Of a DNA stretch of 64,000 bases, positions 11,170 to 25,500 are shown one piece after another. The stretch covers positions 78,205,948-78,269,947 of the forward strand of contig CM019215.1 of the NCBI GenBank assembly GCA_009741485.1. Direction: 5' to 3'. A program made the position numbers and the translations under genes. Numbering within the stretch: the stretch's first letter is position 1; each line of letters opens with the position of its first letter. The stretch comes from Malurus cyaneus samueli. Taxonomy: Eukaryota; Chordata; Aves; Passeriformes; Maluridae. Under the pieces are notes generated by a model. It saw only the letters and a list, made by a program, of their open reading frames with translations. It was not told the DNA's origin and did not search any database.

Positions 11170-14100
11170 CTGTAAGAAAGCGTTTTAGCTGCCCATTACA
11201 GCCGAAGCCCCCATTCCCACCAGTGATACCAGGAAAGCTATTTCGCAGGGCTCAGTAGGAGAAGCCAAAGCATCCTGATGACAGAGTTCTCATAGCTCCT
11301 GCTTATTTCCAAAATTCAGAGCGAGCTCAGGTGCAGAACTTTAGCCTGCGTTACAGAGGCGAAGTCATGAGAAAAGCAACTGCACGAGTAATAGTTACTG
11401 GCCCAATATCTGAGATGTCTGCTACATTCCACAGTCAAAGTGGTCTGTATACTATAGTAATTATAGAAGGCAATTTAGCTGTATGTTGCTCGGTTCACTG
11501 ATGTGCTCATCTTCGGATGGAACTGATAAATTGGCTACACAAAGTCATGCTTTGTAAATATCTGAGTGTTAGAAAAGTGGAAAGATCAAATTCTGGAAAA
11601 GTTAGATTGTGTATCCTACGATTTGCTAATGTGAATTCAGTAACATTCTGATTTGTAATAGTCCTCTGTCCTGTCTATATAATCCTTCCTAAACATGACT
11701 GCTCACAAAAAAAAAAAAACAGTTTTTATAATTTTTAAAATTTATAAATCTACTTCGTTATATGGATGAAGTTTTGAAGAAAAATTTAATGAAAGAACGA
11801 GCATTTCGTGCAGTTCAGAACGCAGGGGTTGAACCTGTGCAGGTGTAGCTGACACGCAAGAATGGAGCTGGAATGGGACTAATCTGATTGCAGTTAACTA
11901 AGGGTCGTCAGTCCCTCGATCTGCAAGAATGACATAAGATAATGTGTGCGTATAAATGTACAGTGTAATAATATCTGAGGAATTATACAAATGACACACA
12001 CAAGGGGATTCAAATATTGCTTGCAGACGATCCATATTCTAACATCTCTTTAAATTGTGAATGTTTTTACTTCATGATGATTTTACGGCATGTAAATTAA
12101 AATCTCGGTGGGATAGAGTAGATTGATGGTGCATAACCACATATATAACACAACTCTTCATAATTTGTTTCTTCGAAGAGAGTGATGAAGCTCCATTACC
12201 TTCATTAGAAGTTCAACTGTTTTTTAGGGAAAAGCAAGAAAGTCATTAAGTTGGGACACAAGTACAAGGTTGGAAGTAGTTATTTTTCACTATCTGGTGT
12301 TGATCAGCTGTTGCTTCATTTTACTCGGTAGCAGTCAGCTTCTTTAACTTAACTTTAGTCTTTACCTAATAAATGTTTTTCAAAAGTAAACTTTTACTGA
12401 AAAAATGTTGATATATTTGACTTGAAAATACAGGAGAAATGTTCTTCTGTTACAAAAATATGAAGGCACCTGAAGGAACCTTTTTCTGAGTCAGTTCGAC
12501 AATTCCATTAACTTAGGTTTACTTCATTTATGAAAGAAACATCAAGCCTGTTGTTTATAGAGGAAAGGTAAGCCAAACTGAAAGTTCATTTGGATGGCAA
12601 TTTTTCCTCTGCAATTTGTGACGCAGTCTGCGTCACTAGACAATAAGGTAATATTGTGTTCTTCGGATGCTGCATGTCTAATCTTAATGGGTTAAAATGC
12701 ATTGAATGATCCTGCCACTACGTAATAGAATAGGATGTGGCTGATGGCAGTAGATATTATCCTTCCAGGGCTATTTCATAATAAAAATTATTTCTAACTC
12801 TTCCATGACTTCTTAATGGATTGTCTGAGGAAGAGGGCTTCTACTGATCTGGTTCAAGGAGGAGGGTTCTTATGCTGGGCCAGGACCGGTCTATGGCACC
12901 TAGAGGTATTAATGTGAATGCACTTGTTCCATGGTAGGCATCTATTTGCTAACTAAACTTTTTGCAGCAATTCTAAAGTGATCTTTTCTCTACTTCTGAG
13001 GACTACTTGTACCTATCTTCTCTGAACAAGCAAAAAAAACAACAAAACAAACAAAAACCTAAAAAACCAAACGAACAAAACAAAAAATAAAAATAAAAAA
13101 ACACCAACAAGAAAAAAACAAAAAAACCAAAACGAACAACAAAAATAAACCCAAAAAAAAAAAAAAAAAAAAAAACAAAAAACTAATTATTGATTATTTC
13201 TAGATAATGTGGGAAGTTTTATGTGAGGGGGCAACCGAAGGAAGGGTAGGATTTGATACTTTTCAGAGAGTCATGGAAAACCCTCTCTCAATAGTTGAAA
13301 CAGTTCAGTGTCTTGTGGGCCTGATTGAACTTGTTTTTGTCCTTTCAATCACAGAAAATGTGAGAAGATTGAAAGAACGAAAAATGTTCAGCTGGTTCCA
13401 TGCGTGCACTTGTTCGTACAACCAAGAATCAAATGAAAAATCTTCCGTCCTGCCCTCAGGGACTCATCACAAAATGTAGCAGGGACAAACTGTAAAAGTT
13501 CTCTAATCCTTCTCTCTTCAGTAGAAGGATTTGCTGAAAATCACACAGACAGAAGAGAATTGATAACAGAAAATTTAGCTGCTGAGACACTTCATGGGTC
13601 TGAACAGCAAAAAAGCTTTGTTCTGGAGAATAAAACAGAAACAGTCCAGGAAGGATGTGAGGCCTAAGCCGGCAGAATGACAAGTGTAAATTCTGGCTAG
13701 CAGTCTGATTCACCCACTTGTGGGCAAGCCTGAGGAAAAGTTTGTACCGGTTCCCGCCACCGTGATGTTTCAGTCTGATTTGGTAAGCCTCTCTTTGTAA
13801 GCTCCTCTTATGAAATGTCTAATTTTTAGCTGCATTTAATGAGTATTTAATGTTTGCTTATGCTCATTGTTGGAGTCAGCGCAGTAGCTGTCTCTTCACT
13901 GTATTCCCAGGTTTTCTTCATGTAATTGTTTCTATTTCTCATTTGATAATTTATAAAATCTAGATTGAATGAAGACGCATTAGGAAATAGAAACAGAAAA
14001 GTCACATCCGAAGGAAATTATCGTGCTGTCACCAGACAGGGAAAGTAGATGTTTTAATTTAAGAGTATCAAAAAAATCAAAAAATCTGTAATGTATGACC

Positions 14101-17100
14101 CAGCAGAATGAAGAGAAGGTGATAAAAAGGCTATTTTGATGTCATCCAAAGCTTCTTTTATTTTTTGTTACTAAAACTGATAATTTTTGTATTAAATTTG
14201 AGGGAATCATCTTATAGCATAAAATATCTTTATTTTCCTCACTGTATATTTGCATGCTGAATTATGCAAAGAGAAATGAATTCCAAATTTATTTTCTATT
14301 CTACAGTCACGATTGTGTCACCTCCTAAGTATCATCAGAAACTGGTTGCCGCTACAGAAAAAATAGAATGCAATAAAACCAGAAGTAGGAATATAGTCTG
14401 ATTATTGGAGAGGGGAAAAATTTGCCTATGCTGACAGAGAATTTAAGACTGGTTCCTCTATATGTGTAGATGTGTGCATGTTGCATAGAGACCTTTTATG
14501 GCAAAATTCTGAAATGGAAATCCATGAAATTTTTTAAAAATATCTTCCTCGGGCAGTTTTGTTAATGCAGAAATCTTCTCTACTTGATACACAACTGTTA
14601 TGGCCCATAGATTGATAAAAGAATGCAAACAAATCAGGAAGTATTGCTGCTTGATTTCATGCATCTTTTGATTGAGCCTCGGGTAATAGTGCACCCACGC
14701 ATTTTGCAATTCCTTTACAAGTTATCACCTGTGCAATAGATGCCACAAAAAAGAAACTACAGCTAGGATGAACACCAAGCACAATTTTGCCTGTCCTTAC
14801 TCGCTTTCCAGAGAATCAGAGCTAATCCCCAGCAATGGACTGCAGATGGCCATTTGAATGATGGAGCTGGGAACTACAGGGCAAGTAAGTGGTTTGTCAT
14901 TCTGATATAAAAACTTTTGATTCATAACTACCCAACCACTCACATCATTATGTAAAGATGGAAAGCAGCTTGAAAGAATGAATTAACAGAAGAAGAAGGA
15001 AGCTTTAAAACATTCACTGCTTTTTCTCTTTTTTTCAACGCTTTGGAGACAGGCTGTGAAATTTTAGAGTTGATTCTATTTTCAATGTCTTCTAAAAGTG
15101 CTTTGATTCTAAACTGAACATTTTTTCATATGTATTCTAAACCAAGTTATTAAATCAGATGAGCTCTCTCATCATGAACAACGTTAGTTGAAATGGCTTG
15201 TAAATATATTAGGCAGCAAATATGTATTAAACTTGCTGCTTAGGTTAATAAGCCTTCTTTTAAAAGAAGGTAATATTTGTGTAGAGTGAATAGCTTTATT
15301 AATTATAAACTATAATGCAGCAGTACATGCTGTCAATAAATGACATTGTGTTTCTGTAATGGTTGTATTTGAGAGAGACACCGTCATCACAGAAAAGCAG
15401 CTACTTAGAGAGAGTTTCTGGAAACTTTAATCCAAATTTTTTTTTTTTTTTTTGTTTTTCCGCTCCCTGAGTAAAGACTGGAAAACCAGATCTATTTTGC
15501 AAAAACCATTTTTTCTTATAGCTGTGCTTACAGTAAGCTGGATGCAAAATCTAAGAAATGCTTATGCTTTCAGTTTATGTAATCCGTATCACTTTCTACT
15601 GTCTTGTACACTAAAATGAATGATGCCTCAAGATTTGAATCAAACTTTGCCAAACTTATTTTTATACTGTTAATCAGTAGACTGTAGCCAGGCAGTTATG
15701 AGCTAAGCAATTGCATTGTGAACATGTGCAGGTTTGGTTATCTTTCGTTTAAGAAAAGGCAAGCAATCCAAGATTAATGGGCAGTCCTAGAACAAAGCAA
15801 CAGCAGTGAAATGAGAGTAACTAGTGAAAAAATTATTTCTGGTTGTGGGAAGTCACAAGCACTGACTCTTGATCACCTCTGCAAAATGACCCCAGACTCA
15901 AAGGAGGGAACTGCAAACAGGGCTATAAACATGAGAAGAGAGAGATATAGAGTAGCCACATAGGGGTTTGGGCACTAGATAGATTAAAAAGATTAACTTG
16001 TAACCAGTAAACTGGCATAAATAGCTGAGAGTTATTATCTGTCAGAAATGCTGATGTCAGTTTGTTAAAATGCAAATATGGTAAAGTTTTGATGATAGGG
16101 GAAAACCCTTTTGTGGTATGACCATCCAACTCTCTATTTTGCCCAAAATCTAGAATCAAAAATCGTAATCGCGATCTGTGTGAATTGTGTTGCACAGCTG
16201 GTAATGATACACATTGGAAACAACAGAAGATTAACACAGAGCTCTTATCCATTATTTGTGTCCAAAAGAACAACCTAGCATTTCTTCAGTGCAGACTTGT
16301 CACAGTCTTCAGTACCAGTCTCCAGTATAACTTCATAATGTTCAAATTTGCGTGCAGATGCTTAACAAGATAGAATAGATGGTATTTGCAAATTATTTTT
16401 TTCAACACTCGTGGTGCTTTAACAAATATAAATTTGCAATTACATTTTTCAATGTTGTCATCCTTCAGAAAACTAAACGTCTACAGTGGTGTCAGACATA
16501 ACTTGTCATCCTGGATACCATAATAAGGTTGTCTATCTCATTCTAACAATTCTGTTATCACCTACACTCATTTAAGAGCAAAAAAGGAAAACATTCACGA
16601 TGTATTTGGGAGATCTGTTGAGAGTTGTTACATTGATTTTCACAAGGGTATATATATTAGATAAATAGACAAAGTCTGACTTTCACATATGGCGACTTTG
16701 ACAGTACTGCAATGCTGTAGGTTGGCAAGATGGAGCAATATATATTTTTCTATTAGGAAGTAACCTTTAGAAGCTGAAGATAATGTAACATAGACATAGG
16801 CATGATTTAAGAAATTTCTACTTGTGCTCTCCCTACGGTAATCAATTTCAGTGTTGTTGGACTATTGATAATATTTTCTAATTAGGATGTTATAGAAGCC
16901 ACCTCTGGCAATTACAGCTAGGACATATGTGAATATATAGAGTTGAGTTGTTTGATGAACAGTTGTGGTTTTGCTTGTTTTTTGTTTTTTGGTTTTTTTG
17001 TTGCTGTTTTGTTTGTTTGTTTTTTTGTTTTGGTTTTTTTTGTTTGTTTTTTTTTTTTGGGGTTTTTTTTTGTTTTGTTTTTTTTTTTTTTTTTGTGCTT

Positions 17101-17560
17101 TGTTTTTTAATTAAAGCAGATATGGCTTCATTTTGCCATTCAGAAATCAGAAAATGTAGAAATGTCAGCAGAACCATTTTAGAATGTCAAATTTAAAATA
17201 TTTAGTAACAATGTGACTCTAAAGCGGTCGGGGTACTTTATTTTTCTCTTTGTATCATTTCTGTTTTAAAGTACATTCTTTCAAATCAGTAAATCATGCT
17301 ATTTTGAGAAACTATTGCAGAACAATCAAACTATGTTGAAATACTCAGACTATTATGGATCTTATGTTTTCATATGCAGCCTGTGAACTTCCAATTTTCC
17401 ATCAAGAGTTTTGTTTACTGAGATGTTTACAATACCTGGGCTTTGTCCGTTTGTGGAATGTACCTCAGCCTTCAACCTCAATAGTTGTGTTCTCTGTTAA
17501 TGAGTAGGTTTCGACCAGATCAGAAACAAAAGGAAAGAACGCTATTGTGAATATATGAAA

Positions 17561-17582
17561 GGGGGTGGGGGGGGGGGGGGGG
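17561..17582 (+). repeat. G-rich run present only in the noisy copy
   Basis: GGGGGTGGGG followed by more G interrupts sequence that in copy 1 (near 6890) reads straight through as ATGTGAATTAATC. It is most likely a read artefact. Confidence 0.6.
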
Positions 17583-19019
17583 TTGATTAATCATTAGAAA
17601 TCTTATGTATTCAATTTATCTTGTAGTTACCAGGAATTCTACAAATAAAAACATTCAGCAGATTTCTACTCAAGGTACACCTCATGGATTATTTGGTCAT
17701 GAAACATTCGGTGTCGTTGCTACCTTGGATAATTTGCATATTAAAAATTTAGGCTCTGCATAAATAACTGCCTTGAGCAACATCATTTGACTCAAAAGTA
17801 AGAAGAATTCAAGTTATTTACTGACCGGCATTCATATTAGCTTCCTTATATTGTGTAAGGTATGACCTTGGCCACAAGAGACTCCTGCTATGGCTTCTTG
17901 AAATTCATAGTTAGATTAATATATCTATACAATCAGTACCGCTATTCATTGCATGAAACAGCGTATGGTTTTAATAAGAACTTAACATAATATAAATGTA
18001 CATAATAAATTTTTTCGCTTCAAATTCAGTGAAGATTCACTGAAAAAAAAAATAAGAAGGGGAAGGGGAAAAATAAGATAATAGTGATCTCATGTCTCAT
18101 TAACCAAACAAATGAAATTAAAATCTATGAACGGTGTTTCGTACCACCTAGGCAGACTTTAGACATGTGGTGGTAAAAATCACATTCCTGCCACAACATA
18201 TAGGAGAAGCAGGCAGAGATCTAATTTTAATGAGGCCCTATGCTTCTGATTTCCATTCTCCTTTTGTTGTAGTTTACTATCTTCTACTCTCACATTTAAT
18301 CAGAATACAGTAGCGATAAACCACAGAAATTATTCTAGTTTTATTTTTCAATTTTGTGTTTAATCTATGGTGAATTAGAATGACAAATGAGATGCACTGG
18401 AAAAAGGATATATAATGTCAGTGACAAATATCTTATTCATTGTTCCTTCCTGTTTTATGTTGTCTCTGAAACAGTGGAGAGAGGAAATGGCCCTTTCTTC
18501 TCTGAGGTTGGCGTGTCAACTTACCTTCTGCCCTTACTTTTAATAGACATGAGGTGGTGCCATCGTGTCCTTCACGAGAGCCCCAAATTGCGTTAGTAAG
18601 AACTAATGAGGTTTTCCTCCACAGGAGCCAGGAGCAATACGGGTCGGTAATCGGTCTTTCTGGTATTGAGAGTATTGTTGAAAAGTTTCTGTTCTCTTTT
18701 CAAATACTAGTTCCCAACCTGCTTTTTCCTATTACTCTCACTTCTCTGTTTCAGCATCAGCAGTAGAATTAAATAGTCTTTCTAGGAGTTTCTATGTGAT
18801 TTCTTCTTGTCTTTTTCTCTCCTTCTATATTATCTAGTTTCTCCTTACTAAATACGTTTCCACATTTTTGTCTTTCTCTTCCATTTCCTCCTTGTCCTCT
18901 TCTACTCCCTATGGCTGACAATAAAGAGTAGGAAATTCGTGCTATGGGCTACAAAACCACATAGTCATGATTCCTTTTCCACCCCTAATATGTCCCTAAA
19001 ACATTGCGTTGTTTTTTCA

Positions 19020-19405
19020 AATCACTGAATTATTTTGGGTTGAGAAGAGACTTCTTGACGATCCTCTAGTCAACATTTTTTCTACTGAGCAGATCAGCTA
19101 CATAGATTGACAGACACAATTTTGTCTGGATTTGGGTGTCTCCAAGAATGAAGATCCATCACCTGCTGGGTACCTGCGCAGGTGGTTTGACCACCCTCAG
19201 AGTGATGAAGTAATTTTTCACTGTTCCAGATGGAATTTCACATTTTTCATTCATGCTCCTTGCACCCATGCTCCTGTCACTGGGTGAAAACAAGAGTCCA
19301 ATCTCTCTCATCCTCATCCTTCCCATCATAGATTTTATAGAATCAAAAGGTTCTACCAGCCTTGTTTTCAGCTGAACAGTCCCGTTCTGTGCTATTCTAC
19401 TGTGC
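19020..19405 (-). mobile_element. CR1 LINE fragment (copy-2 duplicate)
   Basis: The same CR1 3' fragment as at 8366-8757, in the noisy copy of block A, with scattered indels. It is not an independent insertion. Confidence 0.8.
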
Positions 19406-21686
19406 AAAATAGAAGAAAATGTTAATTGCTGGACTCTGAACTGGACAGTTCAAGGTGGTGAAGCAAACACTCATAACTATGACATAAAATTATCCTGAAA
19501 ATTTAGAGTGGTGAATAATTTATTTAAACAATGGATTTGTCCTGAAAAGGCTTGGCCTACTCATAGATACACAGGACAAATGAATAGTCTTAATTTTCAG
19601 CATGTACAACATTTAATGCTTGCTGAATGTATAATTTCCACAGCTGTTGCAACTTGGCCTTTCCAAAATTTTGTCCTCTTGCACTTCCTAAGTGGGAGTA
19701 TGAAAAATATATAACAAATATATATGCGAAAATTAATGTATTAAAGAAAATCACAAACCAAATAATGATTATTTTGCTTCACTTTTCTTCTTTTTCCATT
19801 CTCCTGCGAATTCTCCTTTACTATCTTATCTGTATTCTTCTAAATACTACTTAACTCCATGTTGATATCACCATGATTTCTCAATTATGCTCTTGAACAT
19901 CAGAGGCAGCATTCCTGATTTTGGTCATAATTGTTTTCTGGCATGCAGAAGGTCCCATACCTGCGAGCACGACAATATATCAACAGGGCTTTAACACAGC
20001 AGTTTTAAACAAGGCTGTGCTTCCATGATTTTCTCTCTCAGCATGTGTGTGAGAGCCTGATATTTGCACATGGGGAAGCTACTTCTTAATTCTCTACTCA
20101 GAGCAGAGGATGGACAACACCAGGCCTAATAATGGTTTTTCCCATCCTGGTATCTAGCAATTCCAGGCGTAAGGTCACTTGGAAGATTTACATGCTCCTC
20201 ACCAGTTCTTCCCCTTTTATTCCCTTTCCTCTGTTAGTACACAACCAAGAGATGTTTTTTCACTTTTTTTTCAGAACAATTAATTAGCAAAAGACGAGAC
20301 TAGATAGTTTTGCAAGAAAAGGATTAAAAAAATTTATGGGTGTGTTAAGTAACTTACCACTGGATAGTTGTACAATCTATTGGAGTTTTGCAGCTGCTTT
20401 TCTTACTTTTAAATTGCATATTGTTAACTGTTAAGAATTACTCTGTTTTGCCATTGTTTGTTTCAAAAAGGTGGAGAAAGTACACACATTTAACATCCAG
20501 ATTCTTTTTTATTTCAGTCATGGCTCACTAAATCAATATTTCTGCAGTACTTTTAACTAGCACTGATGTAATATTTCCATGGGATGCGATAGAATTGCAT
20601 AAGATTAGCTCACACAGTCCTGCATTATCCGAAGTTTCTGCAAGCCACTAACTTCTTATAAACTGCATCAACTTCAGAAAATGGCAGAGTACCATGTAAA
20701 TGGCATCTCTTAGGAACCAATTACATAAAGAGGAGTCGTTGAATTTAAATTCAGACATCTTAAGTATCACATGCCATTTTTCATGGCAGAAAGCAAAAGT
20801 AAAAAAAGAGCTTGCCTTTCTACTCTTTCAGTTTTTGTTGCTTCCTCACAAGCAGGCCTTAAAGAAGCAGAAAATATCTTTTATGATATCATATAAATAG
20901 AGGCTCATGCTGTTTAGGTCAGAAAAGCCCTTAATATAATGTGGCGGCTCCAATAGCCTGGGATACATGATGAATATATACAGGGCATTGCTGCTGATCA
21001 AACGCGTTACTGGGTCTGTCAGACATAGTGCCAGTTCCTATATACAGAACACCGACAGGCTACGTCAAACAGTATGCGTTCCTGATAATAGGTATGTATT
21101 CAGGGAACACAGCTATTATCATAGTGCACAATGACTGATCTAATATTTGTGTCTGGTGGCTGCAAGCAAAGAACTTTTTGCCTGTAATATTTTCTTATAG
21201 CTACCTTTAAATATGTCATGTTTTTACTTTAGGATTGTTGAGAATGTATTGTTGAATGTGTTGGAATGTGTGTAACAGCAACTTTAGAAGAGCATAATTT
21301 CGAACTTAAAGTTGCCGGATGGTGAGGCATGGGAGTAGTAGTAGAGCAGAAGGGTACTACAAGTGATTTTAAGATTTCCCTTTTAACCAGTAAGAACAAA
21401 ACGCTGGACATTTTTTTCTTGACCCTCAAGCAATATGAGGTTTAAGTCTTGCTTACGTGTCATTGGATACGTGTATCCATTGTACTCCTGTCTTCGATTA
21501 TATTGATATTACAGCCAGAAATAAGCTGATGAAATGTTTTTGTTTTCAAATGTGTTTTTATCCCGAAGCTTCATGCTCACACAGAATGCACTTTGTTAAG
21601 CTCTGTTGATAATTGTCCTTTACTGTCAGTTTGATTGTTGTTGGTTTTGTTGGTTTGCTTAGGTTTTTTTTGTGGGTTTGTTTGTT

Positions 21687-22586
21687 GTTTTGTTTGTGTT
21701 TTTTTTTTTTTCTCCACATGTTATACTGTTTTATGAAACCAAGAAAGGGAATTTTCAGTTTGTTTCATTGTATTGAACCAGAAAAAAAAGTCATTATTTA
21801 GTTTGGGGCTCTTTTCATGAGAAAAATATGAACCTTGTGCGGCTGTTTCTTTCCTACTTTTAGCCACAGACATTATCCTCATTGCCTCACATTTTGAAGG
21901 AAGCTTATTTTTTACCTATCACAAATCTTTGGAACACAAATTTTGGTCTCTTATTTCTATACTTGGAGAGTAAAAAGAAGGGTTTATTTACCTAGATTTA
22001 TGAAAAGCTATTGTGAACTGCTATGCAGATATGTGTAGATTGTTTCTTCTTTTAAAAATTTTGGTAGAATATAGGGAAGATAATAAATAAGTAAGGGAAT
22101 TTTAGACTGAAGAAGTAACACTTCTTTAATATATTTTCTACTCTTCCAAATGGTATTAATAATACTGTTAATAAAAGAGGCTTAAATATAAATTTAATTG
22201 CTTACTTTGTTCCCCTTTCATAGTCTATATATAATTTTATCTACTATAAATGCACCATTTTACTTGTAAACTTAATCATTTCACCAGTTTCTCTTATTGG
22301 CTTGTAAACAACAGTCTCAGAAAAGAAATATTGTGAGCCTTATTTGAATATGAAAAAAAGGGATGAAATTGTGGTACATAGATGTTGTTGCTCCTAGCTT
22401 GTGAAAGTGACAGAGCTATTGGAGCTAATGTACTTAAAACTGATACTAAGTAACAACATAAAATACACAGTTTGGTGAATAAGGCAATAATATATAAGGA
22501 ATCGCATTACAAGTCTGAAGGAAATGGAAAACTTGAATAAATACTGTTCTCTATTCTATCATAAGTTATTCATCAAACATTAATTT
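21687..22586. other. Unique link between blocks A and B, no gene seen
   Basis: About 900 bp found once. It joins block A copy 2 to block B copy 1. Quality looks clean. No coding signal or recognised repeat. In front of block B copy 2 this sequence is replaced by 41772-42650. Confidence 0.6.
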
Positions 22587-25500
22587 AGCAGAAATTCTGT
22601 TATGGTCAGAAAACTGGGTTTCATTTTTCAGGTTAGAAAATTGACCTTCTTGTTCCTTACTCTTTCTGTCATCAAATCTTCAGAAATTTGAAATCTTTGT
22701 TGGCACATAAGAAATTTATAGTTGTATATTGATGTGCTTATTTTTGTTAAGAAAATTGTGGGAAATTTGTTTTAATGATTAAAAAATTTGTCTTCTCAGG
22801 GAGCATACCTGATGCAATCAGAAAAAGCTATATAAAATAAACTGGTAAGAACTCACAAAGGACCATTAAGGTATGCAAAAATGGAGTTTTGAAACTGACA
22901 CAGTACTTTTAAAGAACACAACAGAGATGTGCTGTAATAAATGAAGGTTGTGACGGTTATCCTTGAGTCTATAACAAGGGTATATTATTTTCATAATTTT
23001 TAAATGAAAAAAAACCAACAAACCACTTTTGTTTTAATGATATGGTATGTTGGCTTTATGTAAAATATTAATTTGAGGAAACTTTAGCCTTCCAGTATAG
23101 AGGAAAATCCAGCATCCATTTGTTAATTATAAAATGTAGATGCCAGACTTGCCACTTTCTGACTTTAATTGTGCTGGCTGGTTTTCTGGAAACTTGATTT
23201 AAAACACCTACACTAGCACCGGAATAAGCTTTGAGAATAAGAGTTCAGAAACATTCTTGAGGGCAGATGTACAACATAATTACCCATTACTGACCTGAAC
23301 TAATTCTAAGTTTAACTTTCACCTCACAGAAATGCAAGTGAAGTAAACAGATTTTCTCTACAGATGAGCAAGAATTAAAGCAATTCTTACCTTCTGCTCT
23401 GTGGCCTGCAGGTGTTTCCAAAAGATGCTGGTACATAAATTACAGTGTTATCATGCCTGCCAATGAAAGCAAAGATGAAGTATGATGTTGAACAGGTGTC
23501 ATTTACATTTCTTTTCCATTTGACATTGATTCCTGAAATTTGTTTCATATTATAAACAGGCAACACCTGTCTTGTTTTTAATTCTTTGTGAAAGTTTGAC
23601 TTGGATTTGTTCTATTAAAGGGTCTTCTGGAGTGTCAATTCATATTCTTAAATATATCCTTAATATATTTCTTTTACATTGTACAAAAGGAAAATATTAT
23701 AATGGCAAGAAGAACAGGTAGAAGGATTTCAGAAAAGTCAGTGGAAGGTGAGATGAAAAGTCATGAAGTATGAGAGCAATCGAGCAATGTTTCTTCTCTT
23801 GCTCCCAAAGCCCCATATACCCTTCTCCTTCTTAGCTGGTTAATTTGTCAACATTCAAATAAATATCTACAATACCTACACTTACTATTGTTGACATAAC
23901 TTAAATGAGAGTTTACCTTGAATTGTAAATGTGTTTTAAGTTTGTGAGAAGGGTAGAAAGGCTATGGAATTCTCTTAAGATTCTCACTTCATGGAGAGCA
24001 CAGATGCTGCAGAAGTGGAAGAGAAGAAAGATAATATTGTCACAAGAACCAGTAGATATTAACTGGTCATACAGTGAGAACTATACAATATTCTTCTGAA
24101 AGATAAGAAATATATTAACATTTATTAGAGGAACTATATGGAATGAATGCCCATGGGATCAAACAGAAAGTATTATGCAACCAGTTTGCAGAAGCAGCTA
24201 AATGCCAGAATACAGCTTTGCTGTTAAAAAAGGCAGCTAATCTCACTGTAATGTTGTATTAGCTGAATAGCTGAGTATTCTAATAAATACTTCCAAAATC
24301 TGCAGGTTACAAAAATAAAGGCACTGAAAAGCTCTATGAAGATAAAGTCTATGCTATATAATGTGTAGGTAATTTTGTTTCAGACCATCTTCTCTCACTT
24401 CACATTTTGGATAATCCAAAATTTAGGTACTTCTTTAGGTATCTCTTTCTGATAACTGTTTAAATTATTCTTGCAATGGGCATTTTTCACACCACATGAA
24501 TAAATGTTTACCCATCTTTCATCATATTGTCATATTATTTTCTCCCTTTTGTGAACTGCAAAAAAAAAAAAATAGAATGCTAGAGGAGGGGAAAAAAATA
24601 GATCTGTTTTGTCTGTGGACTTAGGTTTGTTTTTTTATTTTTTTTTTTGTTTTTGGTTTTTTTGGCTTTTTTTGCATTTTGAGTACAGTTACTATTAATC
24701 TCCTACGTTTTCAGCTAAATCTTGTAGCCCTCTGGTACAGGCTTTTATTCTTTAATGTTCATCAAAGACCGATAGAGAATTATAGAACTTCTGGTTGCTC
24801 TTTTAAGTCCATTTGACTTGAGTGTTTAAGGCGAGGAAAGGGAGAGAGAGTTTCATTTTTATATTAATCTAGCTTTTCATTTATAACACTTTTGTTAAAG
24901 TTTTCTTACAGAGGCTCACTTTGTGAGTAGACACACAGTTGTAGTGATCCACAGAACCTTTTGAATTTTAATTTTAAAGAGACTGATTTTCCCTACTTAA
25001 CAATAACTTTAGAGGTTTTGTTGAGTTTTACGTTCACTCTTCAGTCATGTTTCTCCTATAGAAACATTCTTTGGTATAAAACAAATTGATAAAACACATA
25101 TTTTCATAAATTAAATACTGCAATCCAATGGAAACACTCAGATGAATAAATACAATCACATCAGAAAAGGCCATGGGACTGAAAAAAAATTGCAGCTGAA
25201 GTTTTTCTGCAGTTGTGTAACTGAACATTCTATAGATCTGAAAGCTTACTGAGTTTCAACACCATGAGGTAAACATGCAATCTTTTAGATAATCCAGCTG
25301 AATTTATAGTGCCAAAGTAATTTGTCTAGCCAATGAAGTAGTACATGCAAGCTCACTGATATGCCAATTCACAGCTTCACAGTGGCAAACCATAAGGAAT
25401 AAGGAAAATTCTCAACTGAATGTTTGAAGTGCTGGTAATGTGGGATTGTTTTTATAATCATCTATCTTTTTGGGGACTCAATACATACAGAAATATTCAT

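Larger units (their letters stand above)
11170..21686 (+). repeat. Block A, copy 2 (noisy duplicate)
   Basis: It is collinear with 418-11023 over its whole length. Differences are mostly single-base insertions and deletions spread evenly, in and out of homopolymers, and the motifs of copy 1 are broken at random. Agreement becomes near perfect from about 21340 on. This is the pattern of raw long-read sequence joined to a polished contig, not of an old segmental duplication, which would differ mainly by substitutions. Feature calls inside it should follow copy 1. Confidence 0.88.

Noticed and set aside
15923..16273. 116-codon open frame on the minus strand in block A copy 2
   Set aside because: The clean copy (near 5230-5590) does not keep it open; it is produced by read-error indels.
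17561..17582. G-rich run as a possible G-quadruplex
   Set aside because: It is absent from the clean copy, so it is most likely a sequencing artefact.
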